A DNA stretch of 64,000 bases from Bacillus australimaris (GTDB lineage: Bacteria; Bacillota; Bacilli; Bacillales; Bacillaceae). The position numbers and the translations under genes were made by a program. The stretch lies in assembly GCF_001307105.1 (NCBI RefSeq), contig NZ_LGYN01000001.1, forward strand, positions 124,001-188,000, given 5' to 3'. Positions 25,952-35,756 of this stretch are shown piece by piece (position 1 is the stretch's first letter; each line of letters begins with the position of its first letter). Under the pieces are notes generated by a model. That model saw nothing but the letters and a program-made list of their open reading frames with translations. It did not search any database and was not told where the DNA came from.

Positions 25952-28666
25952 ATGTCTGATCAATTTACAAGTCGCGAACAGCGACGTAAAGCAAGTCAAG
26001 AAAACAATAAGAAGCAAAAGAACAAAAAAGGCAAAAAGAAAGCAGGTCTATTTAAAAAAATATTTTTATCTTTACTCGTGATCGGTCTTCTTTGCTTAGT
26101 AGCCGGAATCACAACTTTTGCCGTTTTTGCATCCAGCGCTCCTTCTATTGATGATAGTAAGCTTAAAACACCATACTCTTCAAAGCTTTATGATAAAGAC
26201 AAAAAAATGTTTGCAGAAGTCGGTGCGGAAAAAAGAACGTATGTCTCGATTAAAGATATACCCGATGTAGTAAAAGAAGCGTTTATTGCGACTGAAGATG
26301 CACGTTTTTATAAACACCATGGGATTGATCCAATCCGTATTGGCGGTGCACTTGTCGCAAACGTCGAGGACGGCTTTGGTGCTGAAGGTGGAAGTACAAT
26401 TACACAGCAGGTTGTAAAAAACTCCCTTCTTACCAATCAGAAAACGTTAAAACGGAAAGTACAGGAAGTATGGCTCTCAATTCAGCTTGAGCAAAAATAT
26501 TCTAAAGATGAAATTTTAGAAATGTATTTAAACCGGATTTTCTTCTCTCCTTATGCTTATGGTGTTGGGAAAGCGGCTGAACAATTTTTCGGCGTCACAG
26601 ATTTAAATAAACTAACTGTTGCACAGGCTGCCACTCTTGCAGGTATGCCGCAAAGTCCTTCTGCCTATAATCCAGTGAAACATCCCGAGGCAGCGGAAAA
26701 ACGCCGTAATATCGTTTTAGGCCTTATGAAAAAACAAGGCTATATTACAGAAAAAGACTATGATGTTGCTAAAGCAACCCCTGTCAGCAAGACAGTTGTC
26801 TCAGCTGATAAATATAAGAGCCAAAACTCAAGTAAGTATTCTGCTTACATTGAAGAAGTGATGGAAGAAGTACAGAAAAAAGCCAAAGTGGATGTATCCA
26901 CCGATGGATTAAAAATTTACACATCACTTGATCGAAAAGCGCAGGATCACCTAGATGATATCATTAATGGAGATAGCGCTGGATTTACGAAAGGCATGCA
27001 GGCCGGTGTCACTCTCCTTGATACGAAGAACGGTGAAATTCGCGCTATTGGCGGTGGACGTGATGTCCCAGCAGGCGGCTTCAACTATGCGACTGATGCA
27101 AAACGCCAGCCAGGGTCCACAATCAAACCAATCTTAGATTACGGACCAGTCATTGAAAACAAAAAATGGTCAACATATCAGCAAATTGATGATGCACCGT
27201 ATACGTACTCAAATGGAACACCGATTAATAACTTTGACAGAAGACATTTAGGGAAAATGTCAATGAGAAGTGCTTTGGCACAATCTCGAAACATCCCTGC
27301 CCTAAAAGCCTTCCAAGAAGCTGGAACTGACAATGCTGTTCAATTCGCCAATAACTTAGGTATGGACTTACCGTCTGATATTCCAGAGTCCTACTCTATC
27401 GGTGGATTTGACGAAGGTGTCTCCTCCCTGAAGATGGCTGGTGCCTTTAGTGCATTCGGTAATAATGGATACTATAACGAACCGCACGCTGTTACGTCTG
27501 TTGAATTTAATGACGGAACAAAGCTTGACCTTACGCCAGATTCTAAGGCGGCTATGAGTGATTACACAGCATTTATGATCACAGACATGCTGAAAACGGC
27601 TGTACAATCTGGAACGGGTACACTTGCTCAAGTACCGAACGTACAAGTAGCTGGTAAAACAGGTACAACGAACTTCACGCAAGATGACATTAATAAATAC
27701 AATATTCCTTCTGGCGGCGCAAAAGATTCGTGGTTTGTCGGTTATACGCCGCAATATACAGCAGCTGTTTGGACTGGAATCGGTAATTCAAAAGATGCAG
27801 ACGGCAAAATGTGGCTCACAAGTTACGAGCAGCGTGTTGCCAAAATCGTCTTCCAGCGCTTAATTTCTCAAATTGATGATGGAAGCGGCTCATTTGAAAA
27901 ACCAGATAGTGTTGTTGAAGCTACGGTTGAAAAAGGATCAGACCCAGCGAAATTAGCCGGACCGAATACACCAAGCGACAAGAAGACAACAGAATACTTT
28001 GTGAGAGGAACGGTACCAACTAAAGTTTCTGACACATATGAGAAAAAAGAAGCAGATAAACCATCAGATCTAAAAGCAGTATATGATGAAGAGAAAAAAT
28101 CCATCACGCTGACTTGGGGCTATGACGATGATGCAGACGCTACATTTAATGTGAAGCAAGCAGTCGATGACGGCGGCTATAAAGACATTCAAAACAGCTC
28201 TGCTAAAGAAGCAGTCATCTCTGATGTGAAGCCTGGCTCTACCTATAAATTCCAAGTGACAGCAACTGTAGAGGATGTCACAAGTAAAGCAGCTTCTACC
28301 TTCCTCACCATTAAAGATGATGAAGAAGAAAAAGCAGATGATGAGAATAAAGAAGAAGAAGAACCTCAGCAGCCTGCTGACGACGAGCAAACAGACCAAA
28401 CTGACAAGACTGACGATAACAAAAATCAGCCCCCAGGCACTGACGAGCAAAAGCCAGATGATAAAAAAGATCAGGATAACGATCAAAATCAAGGTGGAAA
28501 TACGGAAAACGGCAATAACGGATCCGATAATGGCTCAGACAGTACAAATGGGAACAGCAACAACTCACAGACTGACAATAAAGATAAAAAGAAAGATGAT
28601 GCGAAAACCAACGCTCAAAGCTCAAATTCGCCATCAAATTCTACTTCTCGAAAAGAAGATGAATAA
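25952..28666 (+). CDS. ponA: Bifunctional class A penicillin-binding protein 1 (PonA)
   Basis: Main glycosyltransferase/transpeptidase of vegetative wall synthesis, 904 residues. A Lys-rich cytoplasmic tail is followed by one membrane anchor (about 34-56). GT51 domain: E115 in TEDARFYKHHGIDP and the GGSTITQQ motif. Transpeptidase: S389-K392 (PGSTIK), SRN, and K569-TGTT. A fibronectin-III-like module covers about 705-790. The last 110 residues are a low-complexity tail of Asp, Lys, Asn, Gln and Ser outside the cell. Coupled to recU; GpsB, its localisation partner, is also in this window. Confidence 0.97.
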   Translation: MSDQFTSREQRRKASQENNKKQKNKKGKKKAGLFKKIFLSLLVIGLLCLVAGITTFAVFASSAPSIDDSKLKTPYSSKLYDKDKKMFAEVGAEKRTYVSIKDIPDVVKEAFIATEDARFYKHHGIDPIRIGGALVANVEDGFGAEGGSTITQQVVKNSLLTNQKTLKRKVQEVWLSIQLEQKYSKDEILEMYLNRIFFSPYAYGVGKAAEQFFGVTDLNKLTVAQAATLAGMPQSPSAYNPVKHPEAAEKRRNIVLGLMKKQGYITEKDYDVAKATPVSKTVVSADKYKSQNSSKYSAYIEEVMEEVQKKAKVDVSTDGLKIYTSLDRKAQDHLDDIINGDSAGFTKGMQAGVTLLDTKNGEIRAIGGGRDVPAGGFNYATDAKRQPGSTIKPILDYGPVIENKKWSTYQQIDDAPYTYSNGTPINNFDRRHLGKMSMRSALAQSRNIPALKAFQEAGTDNAVQFANNLGMDLPSDIPESYSIGGFDEGVSSLKMAGAFSAFGNNGYYNEPHAVTSVEFNDGTKLDLTPDSKAAMSDYTAFMITDMLKTAVQSGTGTLAQVPNVQVAGKTGTTNFTQDDINKYNIPSGGAKDSWFVGYTPQYTAAVWTGIGNSKDADGKMWLTSYEQRVAKIVFQRLISQIDDGSGSFEKPDSVVEATVEKGSDPAKLAGPNTPSDKKTTEYFVRGTVPTKVSDTYEKKEADKPSDLKAVYDEEKKSITLTWGYDDDADATFNVKQAVDDGGYKDIQNSSAKEAVISDVKPGSTYKFQVTATVEDVTSKAASTFLTIKDDEEEKADDENKEEEEPQQPADDEQTDQTDKTDDNKNQPPGTDEQKPDDKKDQDNDQNQGGNTENGNNGSDNGSDSTNGNSNNSQTDNKDKKKDDAKTNAQSSNSPSNSTSRKEDE

Positions 28667-28670
28667 ACAA

Positions 28671-28705
28671 AAAGCACTTGCCTCCTATGGCAAGTGCTTT
28701 TTTTA
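28671..28705 (+). terminator. Terminator of ponA
   Basis: AAAGCACTTGCC (28671-28682) pairs with GGCAAGTGCTTT (28689-28700), followed by T. It also lies at the end of ypoC from the other strand. Confidence 0.88.
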
Positions 28706-29212
28706 ACGCTGCTGTCTGATTTTCTTAAGTGCTTCATATTTTCCGTATTGCTTTTTTAATTCTGTGTATAGCTCGTCCAGTTGTATAAAGCAATGATATT
28801 GAGTAGGTTTTAGCAAAATGAACTCTAAACGTTCCGTCCAATTAATGGGGGCAACGGGAAATGTGTCTTTCTTGATATCTTCCCATTCAAGCGTTTGCAG
28901 CTTCTCCCCTTTGACCCAATAAAATATTGCGATCATACTGATGATTCCTTGCAGCATATCATCTTCTTCACAACGGGATTTTCTTGTTTGAAAACGAGGA
29001 AGCATTTTTTCTTTTAATTCATTCCACAGTTCAAACATTACAGGAACAAATTCTTCTGTTTTCTGCCACGGCAGTTCTTCTGTTAAAGGATCTGAAGATA
29101 GATCATATGCGAGGGGATTGGCTCTAAGTATGTCTACTCGATCGCCTTTGATCTCAACCTTTTTCTCTTTTAGCTTTTCGACATATGAGGTAAAAGCCAC
29201 TGCTTTGCTCAT
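28703..29212 (-). CDS. ypoC: YpoC, hypothetical protein of the dnaD-nth operon
   Basis: 169 residues from ATG 29212, whose ATGA overlaps the nth stop, so translation is coupled. Soluble, with several amphipathic helices (MFELWNELKEKMLPRF, LQGIISMIAIFYWVKGEKL) and a basic end. No recognised domain. Always found after nth in this genus, which suggests but does not show a repair or replication role. Confidence 0.85.
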   Translation of the reverse strand: MSKAVAFTSYVEKLKEKKVEIKGDRVDILRANPLAYDLSSDPLTEELPWQKTEEFVPVMFELWNELKEKMLPRFQTRKSRCEEDDMLQGIISMIAIFYWVKGEKLQTLEWEDIKKDTFPVAPINWTERLEFILLKPTQYHCFIQLDELYTELKKQYGKYEALKKIRQQR

Positions 29213-29871
29213 GCTAGCTTCACCAATCCTTTTTTCAGCCTCTTCTGCCCTTCTCTGCACATATCAAGAAGCGGGCACGACTCGCATTGCGGCCGCTGCG
29301 CCTTGCAATGATACCTGCCGAAAAAAATCAGACGGTGGTGCGTCACAGACCAATCTTCTTTTGGTACCTTTTTCATTAAGGTTTGCTCTACTTCAAGCAC
29401 AGAATCCTTCCAGCGGCAGATTCCTAGACGCTTGCTGACTCGTTCTACGTGTGTATCTACTGCAATTGCTGGTACACCAAAAGCAACCGAAACAACGACA
29501 TTTGCTGTTTTTCGGCCAACTCCAGGAAGCTTGACAAGCTCATCCCGGTCCTTCGGCACTTCACCGCCATATTCTTCAATCAGCATTTTACTCAGCTTTT
29601 GAATGTTTTTAGCCTTATTGCGATACAGACCAATCGAACGAATATCTTGCTGTAGTTCTTCAAGCGGTACACTTAAATAGTCTTCTGGTGTTTTATATTT
29701 TTGAAATAACGTTTTCGTGACCTTGTTTACAAGCACGTCTGTACATTGAGCTGAGAGTGCGACAGCAATCACAAGCTCAAATGGATTGTCATGAACAAGC
29801 TCACACTCAGCCTCTGGAAACATATCTCCTATAATATCTAAACACTCATTAATTTGTTTTTTTGATAACAT
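29209..29871 (-). CDS. nth: Endonuclease III (DNA glycosylase/AP lyase) Nth
   Basis: Removes oxidised pyrimidines and nicks abasic sites. ATG 29871 with AAAGGAG gives 220 residues. Helix-hairpin-helix KLPGVGRKTANVV carries the catalytic Lys, followed by the catalytic Asp in AVDTHVERV. The C-terminal 4Fe-4S cluster is C-x6-C-x2-C-x5-C (CKAQRPQCESCPLLDMC). Middle gene of dnaD-nth-ypoC. Confidence 0.97.
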   Translation of the reverse strand: MLSKKQINECLDIIGDMFPEAECELVHDNPFELVIAVALSAQCTDVLVNKVTKTLFQKYKTPEDYLSVPLEELQQDIRSIGLYRNKAKNIQKLSKMLIEEYGGEVPKDRDELVKLPGVGRKTANVVVSVAFGVPAIAVDTHVERVSKRLGICRWKDSVLEVEQTLMKKVPKEDWSVTHHRLIFFGRYHCKAQRPQCESCPLLDMCREGQKRLKKGLVKLA

Positions 29872-29888
29872 GCCTTCTCCTTTATTGG

Positions 29889-30593
29889 TTATTGTTCCAG
29901 CCAATTATAAAAAGGAACTTGTCGTTTATAAGTTGACGTCTCTTCTTTTGAAGGTGGGTTTTTTTGCTGAGAACGGAAATGCTGGCTGTGCTCTTTTGCT
30001 TCTTCCGCTGTTTTCAGCCCTTTCTTTTTCCACTCAAACAGAATTCGATCAATATAACGGAAGTTTAGTTTTCCTGATAAAACAGCTTCTCTAAGCGCTA
30101 GACGGATCATTTCAGCATCATGATGATCTTGATCCATCCAGATCGAAAGTGTTTCTCCTTCAAGAGGAGACAGCGGTCTGCCGAATTCATCTTCAAATAA
30201 AGCATATAAAGATTTTTCAGCCTGTACATGATGTGTTTGAGCTTCTTTCGCCTGTTTTGCTTCTAAAAAGTCATACAGCACGCCCCATAAAGGCTCTACT
30301 GAGTAGCGGTCATGCTGAATACCAGATCTGTCTTCAAATGGCTGAATCGAAATAAATCCTTTTTGAATGAGATGCTGAACCATATACGCACACTCTTCCG
30401 CTGAAATGGTCATACCACCTGAAAGCTCTTCAAATGTTTGAAAGAAAACGCCTTGTTCTTCATTCATTTTAATCTTTAGCATCACCATCATCTGTGATTC
30501 ATTCAGTCCTAACTGCTCATAATGAGCAATCAGCAAATTGGGTAAACTTGTCGAACCCATTTGCTGCATATTAATAAATTGCTGCCTATTCAT
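29889..30593 (-). CDS. dnaD: Replication initiation protein DnaD
   Basis: Acts at oriC and in restart with DnaB and DnaI. ATG 30593 follows AGAGGTG; the in-frame GTG nine bases earlier overlaps that site. 234 residues. N-terminal winged-helix oligomerisation domain about 1-100; C-terminal DnaB/DnaD domain about 130-200, with AVLSGKLNFRYIDRILFEWKKKG covering the YxxxIxxxW-type motif. The end VPFYNWLEQ is conserved. A -10 TATACT precedes it, so it can be transcribed apart from asnS, which has a terminator between. Confidence 0.95.
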   Translation of the reverse strand: MNRQQFINMQQMGSTSLPNLLIAHYEQLGLNESQMMVMLKIKMNEEQGVFFQTFEELSGGMTISAEECAYMVQHLIQKGFISIQPFEDRSGIQHDRYSVEPLWGVLYDFLEAKQAKEAQTHHVQAEKSLYALFEDEFGRPLSPLEGETLSIWMDQDHHDAEMIRLALREAVLSGKLNFRYIDRILFEWKKKGLKTAEEAKEHSQHFRSQQKNPPSKEETSTYKRQVPFYNWLEQ

Positions 30594-30660
30594 CGGATAC
30601 ACCTCTTCACTTTAAGTATATCACGTTTTATTTCACGTGCCCGCCTAAAAAGACGTTTGA

Positions 30661-30685
30661 AAAAGCCTCCATATGTTGGAGGCTT
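30661..30685 (-). terminator. Terminator of asnS
   Basis: AGCCTCCA (30665-30672) pairs with TGGAGGCT (30678-30685), followed by T on the minus strand. It separates asnS from dnaD. Confidence 0.8.
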
Positions 30686-30691
30686 CACGTC

Positions 30692-31987
30692 TTAAGGATA
30701 TAAACGGTTTAATAATCTTGGGAAAGGAATTGTTTCACGCACATGCGGCGCTCCGCTAATCCAAGCAACTGTACGTTCAAGTCCAAGACCAAAACCTGAA
30801 TGCGGTACAGAACCGTATTGTCTTAATTCTGTATACCATTTGTAAGTTTCTTGATCGAGTCCATGCTCTTTCAATCTTGCTTCAAGCATCTCTAAATCAT
30901 GAACACGCTCAGAACCGCCAATGATCTCTCCGTAGCCTTCTGGTGCAATTAAGTCTGCACAAAGGACGACATCATCACGATCCGGTGCTGGCTGCATATA
31001 AAACGGTTTTAGTGATGTTGGGTAATGAGTGATAAACACTGGTTTATCATAGCTTTCGGCGATCGCTGTTTCGTGAGGCGCACCGAAGTCATCTCCCCAT
31101 TCAATATCATCAAAGCCTTTTTCCTGCAGGAATTTAATCGCTTCATCATAAGTGATGCGCGGGAATGGCGCTTTGATGTTTTCTAATTTCGCTGTATCAC
31201 GGCCTAGTGTATGCAGTTCAACTTTACAGTTTTCAAGTACACTTTGAACAACATGAGACACATAATTTTCTTGATACTCAAGGTTTTCATTAAATTCGAC
31301 AAAAGCCATTTCAGGCTCAATCATCCAAAACTCAATTAAATGGCGTTTTGTTTTTGATTTCTCAGCTCTAAATGTTGGGCCAAATGAGAATACTTTTCCA
31401 AGTGCCATTGCGGCCGCTTCCATGTAAAGCTGACCACTTTGAGAAAGGTACGCATCTTCATCAAAATATTTCGTAGCAAATAGTTCCGTTGTGCCTTCAG
31501 GAGCACTTCCAGTTAAAATTGGCGGATCTACTTTCACGAAACCTTCTTGATGGAAGAACTCATATGTAGCACGAATAATTTCGTTACGGATTTTCATAAT
31601 GGCATGCTGTTTTTTAGAACGCAGCCATAAATGACGGTGATCCATTAAGAATTCTGTTCCATGCTCTTTTGGTGTAATTGGGTAATCTGTAGCTTCATGA
31701 ATCACTTCAATGGATTTCACTTGTAATTCAAAACCAAGCGGTGAACGCTCGTCTTTTGTCACTTGACCTGTCACATAAACAGATGTTTCTTGTGTGACTG
31801 ATTTCGCAAGTTTAAAGATTTCCTCTTCCACTTCTGCTTTTACTACGACTCCTTGAATAAAGCCTGTCCCGTCTCGCAGCTGCAAAAATGCAATTTTTCC
31901 GCTTGAACGTTTATTGGCAATCCATGCGCCGATGGTTACTTCTTGATCGACGTGTTTAAACACTTGATTAATCGTTGTTTTCAACAT
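30692..31987 (-). CDS. asnS: Asparaginyl-tRNA synthetase AsnS
   Basis: Class IIb synthetase charging tRNA-Asn. ATG 31987 after GGAGGGA gives 431 residues, as expected. N-terminal OB-fold anticodon domain ([22 protein letters not shown]). Catalytic core with motif 2 [19 protein letters not shown] and motif 3 [13 protein letters not shown]. An upstream in-frame extension (from 32050) lacks a ribosome site and overlaps the promoter-proximal leader. It is preceded by its own promoter rather than by aspB. Confidence 0.97.
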   Translation of the reverse strand: MLKTTINQVFKHVDQEVTIGAWIANKRSSGKIAFLQLRDGTGFIQGVVVKAEVEEEIFKLAKSVTQETSVYVTGQVTKDERSPLGFELQVKSIEVIHEATDYPITPKEHGTEFLMDHRHLWLRSKKQHAIMKIRNEIIRATYEFFHQEGFVKVDPPILTGSAPEGTTELFATKYFDEDAYLSQSGQLYMEAAAMALGKVFSFGPTFRAEKSKTKRHLIEFWMIEPEMAFVEFNENLEYQENYVSHVVQSVLENCKVELHTLGRDTAKLENIKAPFPRITYDEAIKFLQEKGFDDIEWGDDFGAPHETAIAESYDKPVFITHYPTSLKPFYMQPAPDRDDVVLCADLIAPEGYGEIIGGSERVHDLEMLEARLKEHGLDQETYKWYTELRQYGSVPHSGFGLGLERTVAWISGAPHVRETIPFPRLLNRLYP

Positions 31988-32053
31988 AATTCCCTCCAAA
32001 GCCAGAAAGAAACTCACCTTTTCGATTGGTGTGAATCTTTTTTCATACATTTT

Positions 32054-32083
32054 ATTATAACCGTTCTAAATCAGCATGGTCAA
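32054..32083 (-). promoter_or_regulatory. asnS promoter
   Basis: Minus-strand -35 TTGACC (32078-32083) and perfect -10 TATAAT (32054-32059) with an 18-base spacer. The leader of about 60 bases is too short for a T-box. Confidence 0.75.
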
Positions 32084-32099
32084 CGCAAGACAGGAGAAA

Positions 32100-32585
32100 C
32101 TACGGTGTTAAATTTTTTTCCACGCGTCCTGTCGAGAAATCGACATAGCTAAAGCTATATTGATTGTTCTCATTTAAGTACGTCACTTCCCAAAGGAGAA
32201 CGTCACCTTCTCTCGCTAATTTGACATCTTTTAGCTTAGAGACTGTATTCTCCTTTTGAACGGCTTGTACTGCTTGATTCGAGGTAATGCCTTCTTTTGC
32301 TTTTTTTGTGATCACTTTTTCTTTTTTGCTGGCAGGTACCCAAACATAAGTCAATTCATTCTGTTTGTTTTTCCCTTCAACAATAAATTGTTTTTCTTTC
32401 CCGACAAAGGTTTCCACTTGCTCCACTTGTACGATGTTTGCTTGTTCTTTTGCTCGTTCAATCGCTGCATCGTGACCTTGTTCTCTTTGTCCCATGGCAA
32501 TCTGATAAATCCACGTAAAGCTGATGATGCCAATCAGCAGAACGAGAGCCACAACGGATGAAATGATCCAGACTATTTTTTTCAT
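32100..32585 (-). CDS. ypmB: YpmB, membrane-anchored PepSY-like protein (DUF5590)
   Basis: 161 residues, the same as in B. subtilis. An N-terminal membrane segment at about 4-27 (VWIISSVVALVLLIGIISF) is followed by an extracytoplasmic domain with two PepSY-type repeats (SNQAVQAVQKEN..., ending YSFSYVDFSTGRVEKNL). ATG 32585 is preceded by AGGGGA. Follows ypmA closely. Function unknown; PepSY-type domains often modulate peptidases. Confidence 0.9.
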   Translation of the reverse strand: MKKIVWIISSVVALVLLIGIISFTWIYQIAMGQREQGHDAAIERAKEQANIVQVEQVETFVGKEKQFIVEGKNKQNELTYVWVPASKKEKVITKKAKEGITSNQAVQAVQKENTVSKLKDVKLAREGDVLLWEVTYLNENNQYSFSYVDFSTGRVEKNLTP

Positions 32586-32597
32586 GTCAAGCTTCCC

Positions 32598-32768
32598 CTA
32601 TGTGCGATAAATCGTAAATATCGCTTGATTTTGGTCTTCTTGATCTAATGCTAATCCAAACATAAGATCTTCTCTTTTAAGCGTTCTGTTCAATACGTCA
32701 ACGATTTTGTACAGGTCTTCTGAATGCTTAATTTGAACAGTTGAAAGTACCTCTATTTTACTTTCCAC
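32598..32768 (-). CDS. ypmA: YpmA, small conserved protein (DUF4264)
   Basis: 56 residues, starting at a GTG (32768) with a very strong GAGGAGGAA site. Reads MESKIEVLSTVQIKHSEDLY and ends DQNQAIFTIYRT, an alpha/beta two-layer pattern. The size equals the 56 residues I recall for B. subtilis YpmA. Sits 12 bases before ypmB, so the two are co-transcribed. Function unknown. Confidence 0.88.
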   Translation of the reverse strand: MESKIEVLSTVQIKHSEDLYKIVDVLNRTLKREDLMFGLALDQEDQNQAIFTIYRT

Positions 32769-32892
32769 TTCTAATTCCTCCTCGGTACGTAAATATTGTT
32801 AGTCATACTTTTCTGCACGGGAACCGATACTATTTTTACAACGGAACACAAAAAGCCGTTTACGATAAATTAACTCCAAACCCACACCAGCT

Positions 32893-32914
32893 AAAGGCCG
32901 CTTATGACAGCGGC
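32893..32914 (-). terminator. Terminator overlapping the dinG stop
   Basis: GCCGCT (32897-32902) pairs with AGCGGC (32909-32914), followed on the minus strand by CCTTTAGC. It has a weak T run, so efficiency is uncertain. Confidence 0.5.
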
Positions 32915-35694
32915 TTTTCGTTGTTAAGGTTTTTTATATACGCCTCAAGGGACTCTTTTGACATCTCGTGAACCGGCGCATGTGGGAGTGATTCTAAAAA
33001 TAACTTTCCATATGAAGCAGTTTTCACCCGGCGGTCTAAAATTAGCAATGTCCCTATGTCTTTTTCAGATCGCAGCAAGCGGCCAGCTCCTTGCTTAAAG
33101 GTTAACACAGCTTCTGGGAGAGCGACGGTTTTAAATGGATTCTTCCCTTGTTTTTTTGCTGCATCACATTTTGCTTCAATGAGCGGTGAATCAGGCGGCC
33201 GGAACGGAAGACGTGCCATGATGACTGTTGTGAGCTCTGAGCCTGGAAAATCAACACCTTCCCAGAAACTACCCGTACCAAGCAAAATGGCTTGTTTTGC
33301 TAATTTAAACATTTTCGTCAATTTGACCGGGCTGCCCCCTGTCAGACCTTGAGCAAAAAGGGCTGATTGCATCCCTTCTGTTTTTAGCTCTTCATAGACT
33401 GCTTTTAACATCTCATGTGAATTAAACAACACCAATATTTTTGCATGATGCTGCTTTTCCATGATCTTAATATATCGAGCTGCTTGCTTTACATAGTCTC
33501 GTTCATCACGGTTCGTAATCGGCGGCATGTCAGCCGGCACAATCACTTTGAGCTGTTTTTCAAGTTCAAACGGTGAATCAATCTGGACAAGATGCGGATA
33601 AAAATCTTGCAGGCCAAACCGTTCCAAGCAATAATCAAAGCGGTGATTGATGGTAAGTGTCCCTGATGTGAGGACGACACTTTTTTTGTTCATAAAGAAT
33701 CGATCAGCCAAAAGTTCGCCTGTATCTAGTGGCTGTGCATACATAAAGACAGCGTTTTTGGCACCCTTTGCATCAATTTCAATCCAAACCGTTTCATCGT
33801 TTTTCGGCTCAAAAATAAACCGGTACAGTGTACTGCAAAATGTATGCATAAATGACATCACTTGATCGTATTCCTCTGCTTCAAAGGCAAAATGCTCTGT
33901 CAGGTGTGCACTTTTTTGAAGAAGCTCATTTTTTTGCTGCTCATACAGTTTTTCACAAGCAATTAACAAGGAACAAAGTTTACTTGCCGTTTCTTTAATA
34001 CGTTTCCACTGAGCATGTTTTGAATGATGACGTACTCTATGAATGAGACGATTGATGTCTGCTTTTGGTTTTGTTCTTTTGACAAAAGAATGAACTGTGC
34101 TAAAGAAAGCATCACTTTCCATTTGAAGCTGATTGAGATACTCATCCATTTCGATAAAGGTGTCGGTCTGTAAACCGGCTCCATGGAATCTCTTTTTCAG
34201 CTTCTTTAACAATCCGCCTTGTAAGGAGCCAAGCTGCGTTAATTTCGCATGAAGCTGGATATAAGACGCACTATCCCCAAGGGTTTCATTGGCTGTTTTC
34301 TCAAATTGATGGGCTTCATCTATCACATATACGTCTGCATGCTGAAAAATAGATGATGCTTCTGTTTGTGATAAGAGCAGGCGATGATTCGTTAAAATCA
34401 AATCAGCTGTTTTTGCTCTTCTTTTGGCACGCTCATAAAAGCAATGTTCTTTAAACCGGCGCTTTTTCGATGTAAACGGCATGTGCACACAGGAAATTCG
34501 GTCTTTTATATTGGCAGCTCCTGACGGTAAATTCAGTTCAGATAAATCACCCGTTTCTGTTACAAGGAGCCACATTAATATTTGCGCCTTCGTTAAGACG
34601 ACATCATAGTTATCATCTTCCTCATGAAGCACATGCTCAAACTTATCTAAACAAATATAATGTGCCCGTCCTTTAAATACACAGGCAGCAGGCTCAAACG
34701 GGAGCAATTGATTCAAGATCGGCACATCGCGCTGAAGCATTTGCTGCTGCAAAAGAATGGAATATGTACTAATAATGACAGGTTTTCCTGATTTCTTCGC
34801 TTCTAGAGCCGCTGGGATGAGGTAAGCCAGTGTTTTCCCAATACCCGGTGCCGCTTCAATTAATGCATAGGCCCTTTCATGAAACACGTCTCTCACTTTA
34901 TTCATCATCGTGAGCTGGCCTTCTCTTACTTCATAGCCTTCTACCGTTTGCGGCAGCTTCTTTTTGATTTCCTCAAACAGCTGTTCATCATCCTCACCTA
35001 CTGAATGTGTCGTCTCAGTGATAGGATTGGTGACATCTTTTACAGCAAAAGAGCCGACTTCCACCAAAGAATCTTCCCGGCTGGCATGGCTCGTTTCAAG
35101 CTGCTTAATTAAAAGTCCTATATCACTTAAGAGATAAGAGGATAATCTGCGCAGCTGCTTCAGCACATTTGGCGGTGTATGTTTTAATTGATGGAATAAA
35201 TTCAAAAATAGCATGGCAGTAACTTCCGCATCACTATCCGCCCGGTGCGGGTGGTCATGTGGAAGCATGAGCTCTTCACTTAATTCAGTGAGCTTATATC
35301 CTTCAAGCTCCGGATAAAGAATTCTAGAAATCTCAACTGTATCAATTGCTAGCACATCCAGCTCATTTTTCCCGCATGCTTTTAGTTCATCATTTAAAAA
35401 ATTCAAGTCAAAATGAACATTGTGCGCAACAAAATAAGCGCCATGTATGAGGTCATACACCTCTTGGGCAATGTCCTCAAAAAACACCGCATCGTCAACC
35501 ATGTGCTGCTGAATGCCTGTCAGCTGTTCAATAAATCCAGGGATTGCTTTTCCCGGGTTCACATATTTTGAATACCGTTCGACAATTTGTCCATTTTCAA
35601 TGACCACCGCAGCAATTTGAATGATTTTATCACCCTTTTTAGGTGAATTCCCGGTGGTTTCAATATCAACGACAACAAACCTTTGATCGGTCAT
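32902..35694 (-). CDS. dinG: DinG-family exonuclease/helicase
   Basis: 930 residues from ATG 35694. The N-terminal DnaQ-type 3'-5' exonuclease domain (about 1-165) has D10 and E12 in VVDIETTGN and the later HNVHFDLNFLND and HRADSDAEVTA motifs. The XPD-like helicase body follows, with Walker A AAPGIGKT near residue 280, DEAH in VIDEAHQFEK, and motif VI KQGAGRLLRSEKD. The four Fe-S cysteines of E. coli DinG are not evident, as known for Firmicute DinG, where the protein acts as a nuclease. Not a LexA-type promoter by eye. Confidence 0.95.
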   Translation of the reverse strand: MTDQRFVVVDIETTGNSPKKGDKIIQIAAVVIENGQIVERYSKYVNPGKAIPGFIEQLTGIQQHMVDDAVFFEDIAQEVYDLIHGAYFVAHNVHFDLNFLNDELKACGKNELDVLAIDTVEISRILYPELEGYKLTELSEELMLPHDHPHRADSDAEVTAMLFLNLFHQLKHTPPNVLKQLRRLSSYLLSDIGLLIKQLETSHASREDSLVEVGSFAVKDVTNPITETTHSVGEDDEQLFEEIKKKLPQTVEGYEVREGQLTMMNKVRDVFHERAYALIEAAPGIGKTLAYLIPAALEAKKSGKPVIISTYSILLQQQMLQRDVPILNQLLPFEPAACVFKGRAHYICLDKFEHVLHEEDDNYDVVLTKAQILMWLLVTETGDLSELNLPSGAANIKDRISCVHMPFTSKKRRFKEHCFYERAKRRAKTADLILTNHRLLLSQTEASSIFQHADVYVIDEAHQFEKTANETLGDSASYIQLHAKLTQLGSLQGGLLKKLKKRFHGAGLQTDTFIEMDEYLNQLQMESDAFFSTVHSFVKRTKPKADINRLIHRVRHHSKHAQWKRIKETASKLCSLLIACEKLYEQQKNELLQKSAHLTEHFAFEAEEYDQVMSFMHTFCSTLYRFIFEPKNDETVWIEIDAKGAKNAVFMYAQPLDTGELLADRFFMNKKSVVLTSGTLTINHRFDYCLERFGLQDFYPHLVQIDSPFELEKQLKVIVPADMPPITNRDERDYVKQAARYIKIMEKQHHAKILVLFNSHEMLKAVYEELKTEGMQSALFAQGLTGGSPVKLTKMFKLAKQAILLGTGSFWEGVDFPGSELTTVIMARLPFRPPDSPLIEAKCDAAKKQGKNPFKTVALPEAVLTFKQGAGRLLRSEKDIGTLLILDRRVKTASYGKLFLESLPHAPVHEMSKESLEAYIKNLNNEKPLS

Positions 35695-35716
35695 AAAATG
35701 GACACCTCAATTCCTC

Positions 35717-35736
35717 GTTTCACCCTGAAGTGAAAC
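35717..35736. repeat. Perfect inverted repeat upstream of dinG
   Basis: GTTTCAC-CCTGAA-GTGAAAC, seven-base arms with a six-base spacer, lies 23 bases before the dinG start. It could be an operator or a small mRNA hairpin; it does not fit the LexA box. Confidence 0.4.
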
Positions 35737-35756
35737 ACGCTCTGGACAAAATAGAT

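Noticed and set aside
28275..28706. Frame-shifted Lys/Met-rich frame at the end of ponA and a matching antisense frame
   Set aside because: Explained by the low-complexity repeat-like DNA encoding the PonA tail; no start signals.
30615..30638. TCACGT direct repeats near the dnaD promoter
   Set aside because: Short, and half-palindromic by chance in this AT-rich gap; no recognisable regulator site.
31988..32053. Possible T-box leader before asnS
   Set aside because: The distance from promoter to start is only about 60 bases and lacks the T-box sequence and terminator.
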